DNA of 64,000 nt from CBDAPX01 sp965198725 (GCA_965198725.1 CBDAPX010000001.1:2418001-2482000); one strand, 5' to 3'; counted from the first letter of the stretch, positions 42,292 through 52,215 are shown. Numbers and translations: made by a program. The notes: generated by a model not told the origin, from the letters alone.

Positions 42292-43418
42292 TAGACGGGC
42301 TCCAATCGTGTGACGGCAGGCACAGTGTGCGATTTCGACGGAATGGTCAGAAGCGACAGAAACGCGCTGGCCGACCGGATGCTGGCCCCTGCGCGGGACA
42401 ATACCGCGCCGACGCCCGTACGTTCCCGCGCAGCGGCAAGGTCACGGTTGGCTTTCTCCAACCGCCGCAAACCTGTCATCCAGCGCGGGTGCTCGATGTC
42501 GAGCGTGATCGGGAAGATCTGTTTCGACAGCTCGGATGTCTTGGTGAACACCTCATGCGCGTACCAGTCCGGATCGACGCCCAATGCTTCGTGAAAAGCG
42601 GGCCGCTGATGGTCGCGCACGAACATCGTGGCGTAAACGGCGGTCAGGAAAAACTTGATCCAGTAGACATTGATCCCGCTGGTCAGCTTGGGATCGGTTT
42701 TCATCAAAAGGGCAAAAGCCTCGCCATGGCTGAACTCGTCATTGCACCACTCACGGAACCATTTGAAAATCGGGTGAAAGCGAAGCTCTGGATTGGCCTC
42801 TAGATGCCGGAAGATCGTGATGTAACGCGCATACCCGATCTTTTCGCTGAGATAGGTGGCGTAATAGATGAATTTAGGCCGGAAATAGGTGTATTTCTTC
42901 TTCTGCGTCAGAAAGCCCAAGTTCACCCGCAAACCGGCCTCGCGTAGGGCGTCATTGATAAAGCCGGCATGCCGTGCCTCGTCGCGCGCCATCAGTTGAA
43001 AGAGCTGTGTGATATCCTTGTTGGATCCACGGCGTTTCATCTCTTTGTACAGGACACATCCCGAAAATTCGGCGGTGCAAGAGGAGATCAGGAAGTCGAT
43101 GAATTCCTTCTTTAACTTAGGCTCCATCCCGTCCCAGTCGACATGATCCCAGTCGTCGTTCTTTTTGAAATGTCCCTTGTTGGGGTCGGCCTGCATCTGC
43201 GCGATCAGGGCGTCCCATTCTTCACGGATGCCAGAGACGTCAACGGCGTCCAACTCATCAAAATCGGTGGTGTAAAACCGCGGGGTCAGCAGGGTGTTCT
43301 GCATCGCCGTTTCGGTCGCCATTTCATCATTGAACTGGGCATCCTGCGCTTCGGCGATGGCAAGCCCTTCTTCGACGGTGGTTGCGTCTGCGGTGTGTTT
43401 TCCGGCGTGCATATTCAT
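42288..43418 (-). CDS. acsF: Mg-protoporphyrin IX monomethyl ester oxidative cyclase AcsF
   Basis: The product is 376 aa, a diiron monooxygenase. Glu/His ligands appear in CTAEFSGCVLYKEMKRR, QLMARDEARHAGFINDAL and EWCNDEFSHGEAFALL. AcsF closes the isocyclic ring with O2, so pigment synthesis can proceed aerobically. No anaerobic BchE is encoded in the window. The ATG overlaps the bciE stop, and both belong to the bchF-to-hemA transcript. Confidence 0.97.
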   Translation of the reverse strand: MNMHAGKHTADATTVEEGLAIAEAQDAQFNDEMATETAMQNTLLTPRFYTTDFDELDAVDVSGIREEWDALIAQMQADPNKGHFKKNDDWDHVDWDGMEPKLKKEFIDFLISSCTAEFSGCVLYKEMKRRGSNKDITQLFQLMARDEARHAGFINDALREAGLRVNLGFLTQKKKYTYFRPKFIYYATYLSEKIGYARYITIFRHLEANPELRFHPIFKWFREWCNDEFSHGEAFALLMKTDPKLTSGINVYWIKFFLTAVYATMFVRDHQRPAFHEALGVDPDWYAHEVFTKTSELSKQIFPITLDIEHPRWMTGLRRLEKANRDLAAARERTGVGAVLSRAGASIRSASAFLSLLTIPSKSHTVPAVTRLEPVY

Positions 43419-43711
43419 AGCGTGACCTCCTCGGAAAACGAGAATTCACACAGCTCCATCACCTCAAAATCGCCTGTCAGGCGGGTGCAGAGGCGTTCGA
43501 GGGCAGAGGCGCGCACGATGACCGCTTCGCGATCCTCACGCACCACGGTGCCGAACGGGGCCATAATCTCTGGTCCCTTGACCAGCACCTCGTCCCCGGG
43601 GTGCACGACAGCACCGTTGTTAAACCGCACATGCGCATGCAGGCTTTCAAAGCAGTGGCTAACCTCCACCGTGCAGGGCGCGCGTTCTATTTCTTTGGTC
43701 AATAGTCCCAT
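43415..43711 (-). CDS. bciE: BciE-type small subunit for the aerobic cyclase
   Basis: The product is 98 aa: MGLLTKEIERAPCTVEVSHCFESLH, then VRFNNGAVVHPGDEVLVKGPEIMAPFGTVVREDREAVIVRASALERL. It is soluble and mostly beta. A small gene beside acsF in Rhodobacter sphaeroides (BciE) is required for AcsF activity in Alphaproteobacteria. Position, size and coupling to acsF (ATGA) match, but I assign it mainly by context. The start at 43711 has an AAAGGGA site. Confidence 0.8.
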   Translation of the reverse strand: MGLLTKEIERAPCTVEVSHCFESLHAHVRFNNGAVVHPGDEVLVKGPEIMAPFGTVVREDREAVIVRASALERLCTRLTGDFEVMELCEFSFSEEVTL

Positions 43712-43724
43712 CGTCAGTTCCCTT

Positions 43725-44183
43725 TCATGGTTGATCCAAAAGCCTGGCGAAGGCTTTGGCGTTGTCTGTGCCGAACCCCATGAGGTCCGCACTCCAGCCG
43801 GTGCTGGGATCGGTAATGGAAAGCCGTCCATTGACGGCGCGGGCGATAATCACGGGGCCGTCCGGGGCGGCGCCGGTTTTGGCGCGTTCACGTTCTAAAA
43901 CGCGCCAGACGCCCGAAACGAAACCACCCTCGGTTGGCGAGAGGTTGGCAATCTGCGTACCTGTCCCATCCAGTACGCGGGCGTTTCCTGCCATGTCCCC
44001 ATCCAGAAACACGGTGCGCGACTGAGCGATCTCTGCGACAGGTGGTGTGGCTTCAAGCGGGCGATCGGTCAGCCGCGCCAGCGTCACCAGTCCCAGCACC
44101 ACAATGACCAGGCCGAACATGGCGCGGACCATGAACCGTGGGATCATCTCGTCTTCGCGGGCTTTCATCGCTGGCGTGGTCAT
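43725..44183 (-). CDS. puhC: Photosynthetic complex assembly protein PuhC
   Basis: The product is 152 aa. A membrane helix (MFGLVIVVLGLVTLARL) near the N-terminus precedes a periplasmic domain with FLDGDMAGNARVLDGTGTQIANLSPTEGGFVSGVWRVLERERAK and FGTDNAKAFARLL, as in PuhC. It supports reaction-centre/LH1 assembly. It lies 13 bases upstream of bciE and 9 downstream of puhB. Confidence 0.92.
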   Translation of the reverse strand: MTTPAMKAREDEMIPRFMVRAMFGLVIVVLGLVTLARLTDRPLEATPPVAEIAQSRTVFLDGDMAGNARVLDGTGTQIANLSPTEGGFVSGVWRVLERERAKTGAAPDGPVIIARAVNGRLSITDPSTGWSADLMGFGTDNAKAFARLLDQP

Positions 44184-44192
44184 GGCGGGGTC

Positions 44193-44822
44193 CTATTCTG
44201 CGGCGACGGCCGAATTCGGTACGAGGGCAATGTTTGGAACGCTGACCCGCGCCTCGGCAGATTGCGCCAAAAGGGCTGCGATCCGGTCGGCTTCGGGGAT
44301 GCACCGCAGGGCCGGTTCCGGGTTGCGCAAGCGCCAAGGCCGGACATGCGGCCAACAGGCGAGGTATGGAAAGCGCGTCTTGCCCATCAGTTCCAACGCG
44401 ATGGTCCCGGTCCCGCCGCGCCGAACATCCAGCGATGCATTTGCCAGCTGTGTGTATGGAATGTTCAACGTCATGGTCAGCGCCGCACCGATGCGCATGG
44501 CAACACGGCGATTGGTGATCGTGTAGACCGTGGCGCGGGCCTGAACATAGGCGACCAGCGTCAGCAAGGCGCAGACGACCACGGCCAGGATCAGGAACGG
44601 CACGGACAGGGCCACGGCCTGACCCCATCCGACCTGATCCACAACCGATCCAAACCGCCAAACTGCCAGGACGACGAAATAGCCTGCAACCCAGTCAAGG
44701 CTCATGGACTCTCGGGCCAGCGCCCACCAATCAGGACGCCCCTGCCACAAGACAGTCTCGCCCTCCGGCGGCATCTCTGGCAGTCCGGGAACCGGTTCAA
44801 TGGCAAAATCGTCATGTGACAT
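44193..44822 (-). CDS. puhB: Reaction-centre assembly protein PuhB
   Basis: The product is 209 aa. GLPEMPPEGETVLWQGRPDWWALARESMSLDWVAGYF is the typical PuhB N-terminus, followed by membrane helices and a PH-like domain, YTITNRRVAMRIGAALTMTLNIPYTQ. PuhB helps assemble the reaction centre. The frame continues upstream over puhA, but the ATG at 44822 gives the correct N-terminus. It lies 19 bases after puhA. Confidence 0.92.
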   Translation of the reverse strand: MSHDDFAIEPVPGLPEMPPEGETVLWQGRPDWWALARESMSLDWVAGYFVVLAVWRFGSVVDQVGWGQAVALSVPFLILAVVVCALLTLVAYVQARATVYTITNRRVAMRIGAALTMTLNIPYTQLANASLDVRRGGTGTIALELMGKTRFPYLACWPHVRPWRLRNPEPALRCIPEADRIAALLAQSAEARVSVPNIALVPNSAVAAE

Positions 44823-44841
44823 GAACGTAGACCTTCCGTCG

Positions 44842-45612
44842 TTAGAGCTGCGGTTCCTGCCGCTTTTCGCTGGCATAGAGCAGACCGCCCGCGTAGTAGG
44901 CGCAGATCTTCTCTTCTTCGAGCAACGTGACCTGACGCGGCGACGCGTGCTGCGGCACCCCGGCAAAGTGCTTGCCAAAGATCGAGCCAATCAGGACGCG
45001 GTCGGATTTGATCCGGGCCATTGTCAGCGGAACAAGGCGCTTGCCGCCGCCGGCTTCGCCATCCAGATCGATTTCCAGGTATCGGACCAGTTGTTCCGGC
45101 TCATCGATCCACATATCGGCGATGGTACCGACCACGGCACCGTCTCCGGCCTGGACCGGCATACCGCGCGGGTCACGGCCTGCGGCCACAACAAAATGTT
45201 CGGTTCCGGCCATTGGCACGATCTTTGGATGTCCGTGACCGTCCAGCTCTGGCACATCGCGGCGCGGGGCCCATGAGGCGGGGCCAACACCGTCCGCCAT
45301 CGGATCACCGGTGGGTTCCATCGGAAAACCACCCGCCTGGCTGGTCCGGGCCAAGGCGAGATCGGTGCGATCGCCGCGCTGGCCGCTTGGAACGGTCACT
45401 TCACCGCGCCCATGGGGCAGTTTGAACGTCTTGTCCTCGGGCACCGGGAAAGGACCCTGGTTGGCCGCCGGATTGCCGTCGTCATCCGTCAGGGGATACC
45501 CCTCACGCATGTTTTCGCGTTGTAGGTAGAACACCAGAAGGGCGAAAAAGCCCCAGAACAGCCAAATGGCCACGCTGGCGAGGTCTACACCTCCAAAAAA
45601 TGGTTCCGTCAT
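44842..45612 (-). CDS. puhA: Photosynthetic reaction centre H subunit
   Basis: The product is 256 aa. One N-terminal membrane helix (VAIWLFWGFFALLVFYLQRENMREGYPL) anchors a cytoplasmic PRC-barrel domain with PKIVPMAGTEHFVVAAGRDPRGMPV, DMWIDEPEQLVRYLEID and RVLIGSIFGKHFAGVPQ. It caps the L/M core and shapes proton delivery to QB. The ATG at 45612 has an AAAGGAGA site. lhaA lies 28 bases upstream. Confidence 0.97.
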   Translation of the reverse strand: MTEPFFGGVDLASVAIWLFWGFFALLVFYLQRENMREGYPLTDDDGNPAANQGPFPVPEDKTFKLPHGRGEVTVPSGQRGDRTDLALARTSQAGGFPMEPTGDPMADGVGPASWAPRRDVPELDGHGHPKIVPMAGTEHFVVAAGRDPRGMPVQAGDGAVVGTIADMWIDEPEQLVRYLEIDLDGEAGGGKRLVPLTMARIKSDRVLIGSIFGKHFAGVPQHASPRQVTLLEEEKICAYYAGGLLYASEKRQEPQL

Positions 45613-45640
45613 GTCGGTCTCCTTTCCGATGAACGGCGGA

Positions 45641-47080
45641 TCATGTTGGGAATTCGGCCAGGCCGATACGGGCCGATCCTTTGGTTTTTTGCGATTGCCG
45701 TGCGGCCCGTACCAACGGGCCAAGGGCAATCAGGGTGATAAAGATGAGGCCAATTTCCGTATGATAAACAAAGGAATAGCCGGTGGATGCGCTGTTGAGC
45801 GCTTCGCCCAAAGCGCCGGATTGCGCTGCGGTTCCGATCCAGTCGCGCAAGCCGCCGCCCAACGCGATGGAAAGGCCTGCGGCCGTGGCCTGAGCGGCGC
45901 CCCACGCGCCAAGCGCGAGGCCGCGACCGGCGATGCCTTCAACAGGCATGGCCATCGCGGCCATCAGCGTTGCAACGGCAAAAAGGCCGCCGCCAAGCCC
46001 GATCAACACGGCCCCGGCGAAAAACAAGGCGGGCATGCCCATCGGTGCGGAAAAGATCACAAGGCTAAAGGCCAGGATTCCGATGATCAGGCCGCTTGCA
46101 GCAAGACGATAGGGGTTGGCATGGCGCGCGAGCGCCCGCGCGGCCCATCCAAAGCCGATCAACGCCCCTATGGCCCACAGTGCTGTCAAAAACGTCGTTG
46201 CGGAAACAGAGAGGCCAAGAATTTCGCCGCCATAAGGTTCCAGCAGCACGTCCTGCATGTTGAATGCCATTGTGCCAAGGAACACAACGACCAGCAGTCG
46301 CCCGGCCATCCCGCCGCGCGCATAATCGGACCAAGCATCCTTGAATTTCGGACGAGGTGCTGTGCGTTCTGCCGCCGGAACCGGACGAAGCTTTTCCTGA
46401 CCCCACAGGGCGATCAGATTCAGCAGCAGCCCGAAGAGGGCCGCGCCTTGGACCACACGGATCAGGCGGAACGGTGAAAAGTCGCGCAAAAGCCAGCCGA
46501 CAACGACCGCTGAAACCCCCATGCCGACAAGGAACATGACATAGAGCAGCGCAACAACGCGCGGCCGCGTCTCTTCATCCGCGCGGTCGCTGGCCAGCGC
46601 CAACCCGGCCGTTTGCGTCATATGGAGGCCCAAACCGGTCATCAGAAAGGCCAAAGCGGCCAGAAACTCGCCAGCCCAGGCGGGGCCGACCTGTTGCTGA
46701 CCGGAGAGGACCAGCAAGGCAAAGGGCATAACCGACAGGCCACCCATCTGCCACAGAGAGCCGAACCACAGATAGGGTACCCGTTTCCAGCCCAAACTGC
46801 TGCGATGTGTATCTGACCGAAAGCCCAGCAAGGCCCGGAACGGGGCGATCAGGACGGGCAGTGCGATCATGCAGGCCACGACAAAGGCCGGGACCGACAG
46901 TTCCACGATCATCACCCGGTTCAACGTCCCAAGCAGCATGACGGTGGCCATGCCGACAGAGACCTGAAACAGCGACAGCCGCAGCAATTGGCCGAGTGGC
47001 AACCCCTCAGACGCCGCATCTGCGAACGGCAGGAACCGTGTCGTCAGAGGCATCAGGAAAGAGGTCGGCAATCGCTTCAC
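45641..47080 (-). CDS. lhaA: LH1 assembly protein LhaA (PucC-family MFS transporter)
   Basis: The product is 479 aa from a GTG that overlaps the bchM stop (GTGA). About 12 membrane helices are predicted. PucC-family blocks include GTLNRVMIVELSVPAFVVA, GFRSDTHRSSLGWKRVPYLWFGSLWQMGG, and MQDVLLEPYGGEILGLSVSATT. LhaA is required for LH1 formation, perhaps handing over pigments. It is a paralogue of the orf428 product at 59042-60328. Confidence 0.93.
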   Translation of the reverse strand: MKRLPTSFLMPLTTRFLPFADAASEGLPLGQLLRLSLFQVSVGMATVMLLGTLNRVMIVELSVPAFVVACMIALPVLIAPFRALLGFRSDTHRSSLGWKRVPYLWFGSLWQMGGLSVMPFALLVLSGQQQVGPAWAGEFLAALAFLMTGLGLHMTQTAGLALASDRADEETRPRVVALLYVMFLVGMGVSAVVVGWLLRDFSPFRLIRVVQGAALFGLLLNLIALWGQEKLRPVPAAERTAPRPKFKDAWSDYARGGMAGRLLVVVFLGTMAFNMQDVLLEPYGGEILGLSVSATTFLTALWAIGALIGFGWAARALARHANPYRLAASGLIIGILAFSLVIFSAPMGMPALFFAGAVLIGLGGGLFAVATLMAAMAMPVEGIAGRGLALGAWGAAQATAAGLSIALGGGLRDWIGTAAQSGALGEALNSASTGYSFVYHTEIGLIFITLIALGPLVRAARQSQKTKGSARIGLAEFPT

Positions 47081-47757
47081 GATGTAACCTCCATCGCTTG
47101 GCTGATGTAAAAACCGCTGCTGATCCGGTCGAGTGCTCGCAGTCTTACGTCACGGTTGGTCTCGGCCAGGGCCGCGGCGACACCCTCTGGCGAATGTGGG
47201 ATCATCGTCGGGGACCGGTCAGAGCGCGGGAACGCCTTGCCCGCGTACCACATGGCCATCAACGTTGGCGTGCGCGGCGCGATGGTGAACAAGACCTGTC
47301 CTCGCGTACGGTTCGCCAGTTCGGCAAGCGCCCGTGCGATATCCGTGCGATCGTAATAGATCAGGCTGTCCATTGCGATGACGTGATCAAAGGTGCCCAA
47401 ACCGGGTGTCAGCATATCGCCATCCAGAAAGCGCACCTTGTGCCGCATCCGGTCCGGCAGACGCGTCCGGGCAATTTCGATGAGGGCAGGAGAAATATCG
47501 ATGGCCGTCACATCCGCCCCACGCATGGCCAGTTCGACCGTCATCTGGCCTGTGCCGCACCCGGCATCCAGAATACGCAGTCCCGTCAAGTCAGCGGGCA
47601 GTTGCCCGAGCAACTGCGCCCGCATTTGATCGCGACCGACACGCACCGTTTCACGGATCTTCGACACCGGGGCATCACTTGTCAGCCGCTCCCACGTACG
47701 GGTGGCGGTCTTGTCGAAATATGTTTCGACACGGGTCAGTGTGCGCTGGTAACTCAT
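47077..47757 (-). CDS. bchM: Mg-protoporphyrin IX O-methyltransferase BchM
   Basis: The product is 226 aa. The SAM-binding motif LRILDAGCGTGQMTVELAMRGADVTAIDIS lies near residues 60-90, and FDHVIAMDSLIYYDR and TIAPRTPTLMAMWYAGKAFPRSDRSP are typical of BchM. It methylates Mg-protoporphyrin IX, producing the AcsF substrate. The ATG at 47757 overlaps the bchL stop (ATGA); a TTG one codon before is unnecessary. Confidence 0.95.
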   Translation of the reverse strand: MSYQRTLTRVETYFDKTATRTWERLTSDAPVSKIRETVRVGRDQMRAQLLGQLPADLTGLRILDAGCGTGQMTVELAMRGADVTAIDISPALIEIARTRLPDRMRHKVRFLDGDMLTPGLGTFDHVIAMDSLIYYDRTDIARALAELANRTRGQVLFTIAPRTPTLMAMWYAGKAFPRSDRSPTMIPHSPEGVAAALAETNRDVRLRALDRISSGFYISQAMEVTS

Positions 47758-48653
47758 CAATCAAATCCCAGCAGTTCAAAGATTTCACGGTCCGGCAGGG
47801 GCGCCGGGGCCAGTGGTTCGGTTCCGTTCCACAACGTCTCGGCCAGCCGGATATATCCAGCGCGTACGGCGATGATGTCGTCTTCATCCGGCATTTCGAA
47901 CAGCGTCTTTTTCTTCAGACGAGAGCGGCGGATGGCATCCAGATCCGGCATATGGGCGATCCGGTCAAAGCCGACCCTGCTGCAATACCGATCCACCTCA
48001 TCCGTTTCGCGCGACCGGTTAGCGACGCAGCCTGCCAGCCGGACCTTGTAATTGTTGGACTTGGCCTGCACCGCGGCGATGATCCGGTTCATCGCATAGA
48101 TGCTGTCGAAATCATTGGCCGTGACGATGACCGCCCGGTCCGCATGTTGCAGCGGGGCGGCAAAACCACCGCAGACGACATCGCCCAGAACGTCAAAGAT
48201 CACCACATCGGTGTCGTCCAGCATATGGTGCTGTTTCAAAAGCTTAACGGTTTGACCCACCACGTAACCGCCACAGCCGGTGCCGGCGGGCGGGCCACCA
48301 GCCTCGACGCATTTCACGCCGCCATATCCCTCAAAGACAAAATCCTCGGGGCGCAGTTCTTCGGCATGGAAATCGACCTCTTTCAGGATGTCGATCACCG
48401 TGGGAACAAGGCTGCCCGTCAGGGTAAACGTACTGTCATGCTTGGGATCACAGCCGATTTGCAGGACCCTTTTGCCCAAGGTCGCAAAGGCCGCGGACAA
48501 GTTGGAACTGGTCGTTGATTTGCCAATGCCGCCTTTGCCATAAAGCGAAAAGACCTTCGCCCCTTCGATTTTCATCGAACTGTCCTGATGCACTTGGACG
48601 GAGCCTTCGCCGTCCTCGCCGCGCAAGTGTGGAATGTTGTCCTTGGGGCTCAT
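47757..48653 (-). CDS. bchL: Light-independent protochlorophyllide reductase iron protein BchL
   Basis: The product is 298 aa, NifH-like. The P-loop SLYGKGGIGKSTTSSN and the cluster Cys in GTGCGGYV and GDVVCGGFAAP are all present. BchL reduces the BchNB complex to convert protochlorophyllide without light. It resembles BchX but is shorter. The ATG at 48653 is preferred over upstream in-frame starts because SPKDNIPHLRG is BchL-like and an AGGGACACC site precedes it. Confidence 0.96.
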   Translation of the reverse strand: MSPKDNIPHLRGEDGEGSVQVHQDSSMKIEGAKVFSLYGKGGIGKSTTSSNLSAAFATLGKRVLQIGCDPKHDSTFTLTGSLVPTVIDILKEVDFHAEELRPEDFVFEGYGGVKCVEAGGPPAGTGCGGYVVGQTVKLLKQHHMLDDTDVVIFDVLGDVVCGGFAAPLQHADRAVIVTANDFDSIYAMNRIIAAVQAKSNNYKVRLAGCVANRSRETDEVDRYCSRVGFDRIAHMPDLDAIRRSRLKKKTLFEMPDEDDIIAVRAGYIRLAETLWNGTEPLAPAPLPDREIFELLGFD

Positions 48654-48684
48654 GGTGTCCCTTTCTGATATGTCGTGACGCGGT

Positions 48685-51600
48685 TCATTCGGCGGCGACC
48701 CCTTCAAGCTGATCCTCAAGCGCTTCGGCGGCTTCTTGCAAAGCGGCCAGCGTTTCGGGGTCGGGATGCCAATAGGCGCGGTCGTGGGCTTCGAGCAGGC
48801 GGTTGGCCATGCGCGATGAAGCGGCGGGGTTCAGCTCTGCCAATCGCGCGCGCATGTCTGCATCGAGCACGAAGGTTTCGCTGGTGCGTTGATAGACCCA
48901 GGGTTCCACTTGGCCGGTTGTGGCCGACCAGCCCATGGTGTTGGTGATGTGGCTTTCGATCTGGCGGACGCCTTCGGCGCCGTGTTTCAGCAACGCTTCG
49001 TGGAATTTCGGGTTCAACGCGCGGGCGCGGGTTTCCTGTGACACCTGTTCGGCCAGCGTCCGCACCTTTCCTCGTCCCCGGGTCCAGTCGGAAATGTAAA
49101 CTGCGGCTTCGGACCCACGCGCCCGTTTCACCGCGCGGCTGATCCCGCCCAGCGTGTCAAAGTAGTGATCAACCGTTGTGACACCCAACTCGACGGATTC
49201 GAGGTTTTGATAGGCAAGCTCCACCGTGGCCAACGCATCTTGTAAAAGGGCGGTGTTCTGTTGCGCCTTGCCATTTACGCCATAGGCAAAGCTCTTGCGG
49301 GTTTCATAGGCGTCGGCGAGTTCATCTTCCTCGCCAAAGGCCGAGCTTTCGACGAGCAGGTTGACGTTAGAGCCATAGGCGCCTTCGGCATTGGAAAAGA
49401 CGCGCAAGGCGGCGGTTTCCAAGTCGCATCCCGTCCGGTCTGCGTGGGCGAGGGCATGGGCGCGGATAAAGTTCTGGTCCAGCGGTTCGTCCGCTTTGGC
49501 GGCGGCCAACGCGGCCTCGGCCAGCATTCGAGTCTGCAGGGGCAGAAGGTCGCGGAAGATGCCGGACAGGGTCATGATCACGTCAACGCGCGGACGGCCC
49601 AGTTCAGCCAGCGGGATCAAGTCGGCGCCAGACAAGCGGCCAAAGCTGTCGAAACGCGGTTTGGCCCCGATCAGGGCCAGCGCCTGTGCAATCGGTGTTC
49701 CGTCGGATTTGATATTGTCCGAGCCCCAAAGCACCAGCGCCACGCTGCGTGGCAGGGTTTTGTGCGTTTCTAGCAGAACCTGTGCCTGACGCGCGCCTTC
49801 ACGACAGGCAAATTCGGTGGGCATGCGGAAGGGGTCAAAGGCATGTATGTTGCGCCCGGTGGGCAGGATGTCGGGCGAGCGGATCAGATCACCACCCGGT
49901 ACCGGCGCGGTGAACCGTCCGTCGAGCGCGTTCAAAAGGGCGGGAATTTCAGTGTCTTGTGCCAAATGCGCCGCCGCCGTCGGGCGCGCTTCTTCATCTT
50001 CGATATGCGAAAGATACGTCTCTTGCACCTCGGCGCTCAGCGGTGCGCCGACCACATGTAAGCCTTCGGGGATCAACGCCTCTTCGGTATCGAGCAGTTT
50101 CAGCCACAAGGCGTCCGCAGGCGTGCCGCCCATATCCACTGCGTCCGCCTGTTCGGCGATCAGCGTTTCGAGTTCCTCCCGGTCGGGCGCATCCGGCGCC
50201 ATTTCGCGCCAGCGGATCAGGCTTTCCTTCAGCTCCGCCAACCCTTTGTAAAGCCCAGCGGTCGACAGCGGTGGGGTCAGGTGGCTGATGGTCACCGCGC
50301 AGGCACGGCGTTTGGCCAGCGTGGCTTCGGATGGGTTATTTGCGGCATAGAGATAGATATTGGGCACGTCACCGATCAGCCGGTCGGGCCAATCTGCATC
50401 GCTGAGCCCCGATTGCTTGCCGGGCATAAACTCCAGCGCTCCGTGCATTCCGAAATGCAACAATGCATCCGCGCGGAAGGTGTTGCGCAGCCAGAGATAG
50501 AAGCTGGTAAAGGCATGGGTCGGCGCAAATCCACGTTCAAAGAGCAGGCGCATTGGGTCGCCTTCGTAGCCGAAGGCGGGTTGCAGGCCGACAAATACGT
50601 TGCCGAACTGCTGACCCAGGACAAAGACGCCAAGTCCATCCGATTGCGCACGACCGGGTGCTGGTCCCCATTGGGCCTCTGTTTCCTTCAGCCATGGGTT
50701 GGTGGCCACAAGCTCTTCCGCCGAAATATGGGCGGCGACATTGGCCTCTTGCCCATAGGTTTGCGCATTGCCGCCCAGAACGGCCTCTCGCAAATCTGCG
50801 ACCGTGGCTGGGGGTGTCAGGGAATACCCAAGCTCGGCCATGGCGTGCAGGGTGTTCTGCAATGAGGTGAAGACATCCAGATAGGCCGCTGTTCCGGCTG
50901 CACCTGCGTTGGGGGGAAAGCCGAAGATGACGATGCCGACGCGGCGATTGGCGACCTCTGACCGCCGCAGTTCGGCAAGGTTCTTGACCCGGTCGGCAAG
51001 TGTGTCGACCCGTTCGGGGCAGGGGGCCATCGACCGGTCCGCGCCCGCCACGTCGCCACCGTGCCGCCCGGCAAAGACGGTTGGCACCGTTGCGCCATCA
51101 AGCTCTGGCAAGGCCACAAGCATGGTTGTTTCAATAGGCCCCAAGCCTTGGGCCGACGCCTGCCATTGTTCGATGGTCTGGAATTCAATCGGATGCGCCG
51201 CGACATAGGGCACGTCCAGCGCTTTGAGCACGTTTATAGCGGCTTCGTTGTCGTTATAGGCCGGGCCACCGACCAACGAGAACCCTGTCAGGGAGAGCAG
51301 AGCGTCGATGCGTGGCCCGCTATCGTCCTGAAAATACGTCTCAATCGCTGGCCTCCCGTCCAGCCCACCGGCAAAGGCAGGGACAACATCGACACCGCGC
51401 GTCTCCAGCGCACGAATGACAGCGTCGTAATGGGCCGTGTCGCCAGACAGGACATAGGACCGCATCATCAGAATACCGACCCGCGCCCCGCCGCTGCGTT
51501 GGGGCAAGGCGTTTACATCGGTGGTGATGCGATCCGGCAGATCGGGATGATAGAGGCCAGTATCGGGATACTCGATTGGGGCAGGCGCCGCGGCCCCGCG

Positions 51601-52215
51601 CCAAGTTTCGGTTCGGGCATAGCGCGACACAAGGAACCGCACCATCGCTTCGACATTGTCATCCGAACTGCCCAGCCAGTATTGCATGGTCATGAACCAC
51701 GCGCGCAAATCCTGTGCCTTGCCCGGAATGAACTTTAGGATCTGCGGCAAACGGCGCAGCATCCGCATCTTTTTTTGACCGGACTCGACCGAAGGTTTCG
51801 ACGACCCGCGCAGCCGTTTCAACAGCGCCATAGTCCCGCTTTCCGGAGCGGACATATTCAGCGTGCCCATGCGGGTCAGACGCACGATCTGGGCATCGGC
51901 GATCATTCCGACCATGGCGTCGCACTGATCGCGGCGCGCTTCCATCGCGGGCAGGATGGCGCGGATATGATCTTCTAGAAACAACAGGTTGGCGATCACG
52001 ATGTCGCCGCGCCCCACCGCATCTCGCGCAGCATCCAATGCGGCGGGGTTTTCGCACCAATCTGCAGCAGCGTGCACTTCGACTGTCAGTCCCGGGAAAT
52101 CCGCCGCCAGCCGATCGCCAACGCGCGCGCAAGGCCCTGCCGCATGTGCATCCAGCGTCAGGATCACGACGCGATAGGTCCCGTCGGACCCGATATGTCC
52201 GATCTCATCGCGCAT
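48685..52215 (-). CDS. bchH: Magnesium chelatase subunit H
   Basis: The product is 1176 aa, the large porphyrin-binding chelatase subunit. YRVVILTLDAHAAGPCARV starts the protein; later blocks include VGILMMRSYVLSGDTAHYDAVIRALE, GVQ-like SLTGFSLVGGPAYNDNEAAI, LLHFGMHGALEFMPGKQSGLS, and TRMLAEAALAAAKADEPLDQNFIRAHALAHA. It presents protoporphyrin IX to the BchID motor. The frame stays open 103 codons upstream inside bchB; the ATG at 52215 overlaps the bchB stop by 11 bases. Confidence 0.97.
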   Translation of the reverse strand: MRDEIGHIGSDGTYRVVILTLDAHAAGPCARVGDRLAADFPGLTVEVHAAADWCENPAALDAARDAVGRGDIVIANLLFLEDHIRAILPAMEARRDQCDAMVGMIADAQIVRLTRMGTLNMSAPESGTMALLKRLRGSSKPSVESGQKKMRMLRRLPQILKFIPGKAQDLRAWFMTMQYWLGSSDDNVEAMVRFLVSRYARTETWRGAAAPAPIEYPDTGLYHPDLPDRITTDVNALPQRSGGARVGILMMRSYVLSGDTAHYDAVIRALETRGVDVVPAFAGGLDGRPAIETYFQDDSGPRIDALLSLTGFSLVGGPAYNDNEAAINVLKALDVPYVAAHPIEFQTIEQWQASAQGLGPIETTMLVALPELDGATVPTVFAGRHGGDVAGADRSMAPCPERVDTLADRVKNLAELRRSEVANRRVGIVIFGFPPNAGAAGTAAYLDVFTSLQNTLHAMAELGYSLTPPATVADLREAVLGGNAQTYGQEANVAAHISAEELVATNPWLKETEAQWGPAPGRAQSDGLGVFVLGQQFGNVFVGLQPAFGYEGDPMRLLFERGFAPTHAFTSFYLWLRNTFRADALLHFGMHGALEFMPGKQSGLSDADWPDRLIGDVPNIYLYAANNPSEATLAKRRACAVTISHLTPPLSTAGLYKGLAELKESLIRWREMAPDAPDREELETLIAEQADAVDMGGTPADALWLKLLDTEEALIPEGLHVVGAPLSAEVQETYLSHIEDEEARPTAAAHLAQDTEIPALLNALDGRFTAPVPGGDLIRSPDILPTGRNIHAFDPFRMPTEFACREGARQAQVLLETHKTLPRSVALVLWGSDNIKSDGTPIAQALALIGAKPRFDSFGRLSGADLIPLAELGRPRVDVIMTLSGIFRDLLPLQTRMLAEAALAAAKADEPLDQNFIRAHALAHADRTGCDLETAALRVFSNAEGAYGSNVNLLVESSAFGEEDELADAYETRKSFAYGVNGKAQQNTALLQDALATVELAYQNLESVELGVTTVDHYFDTLGGISRAVKRARGSEAAVYISDWTRGRGKVRTLAEQVSQETRARALNPKFHEALLKHGAEGVRQIESHITNTMGWSATTGQVEPWVYQRTSETFVLDADMRARLAELNPAASSRMANRLLEAHDRAYWHPDPETLAALQEAAEALEDQLEGVAAE

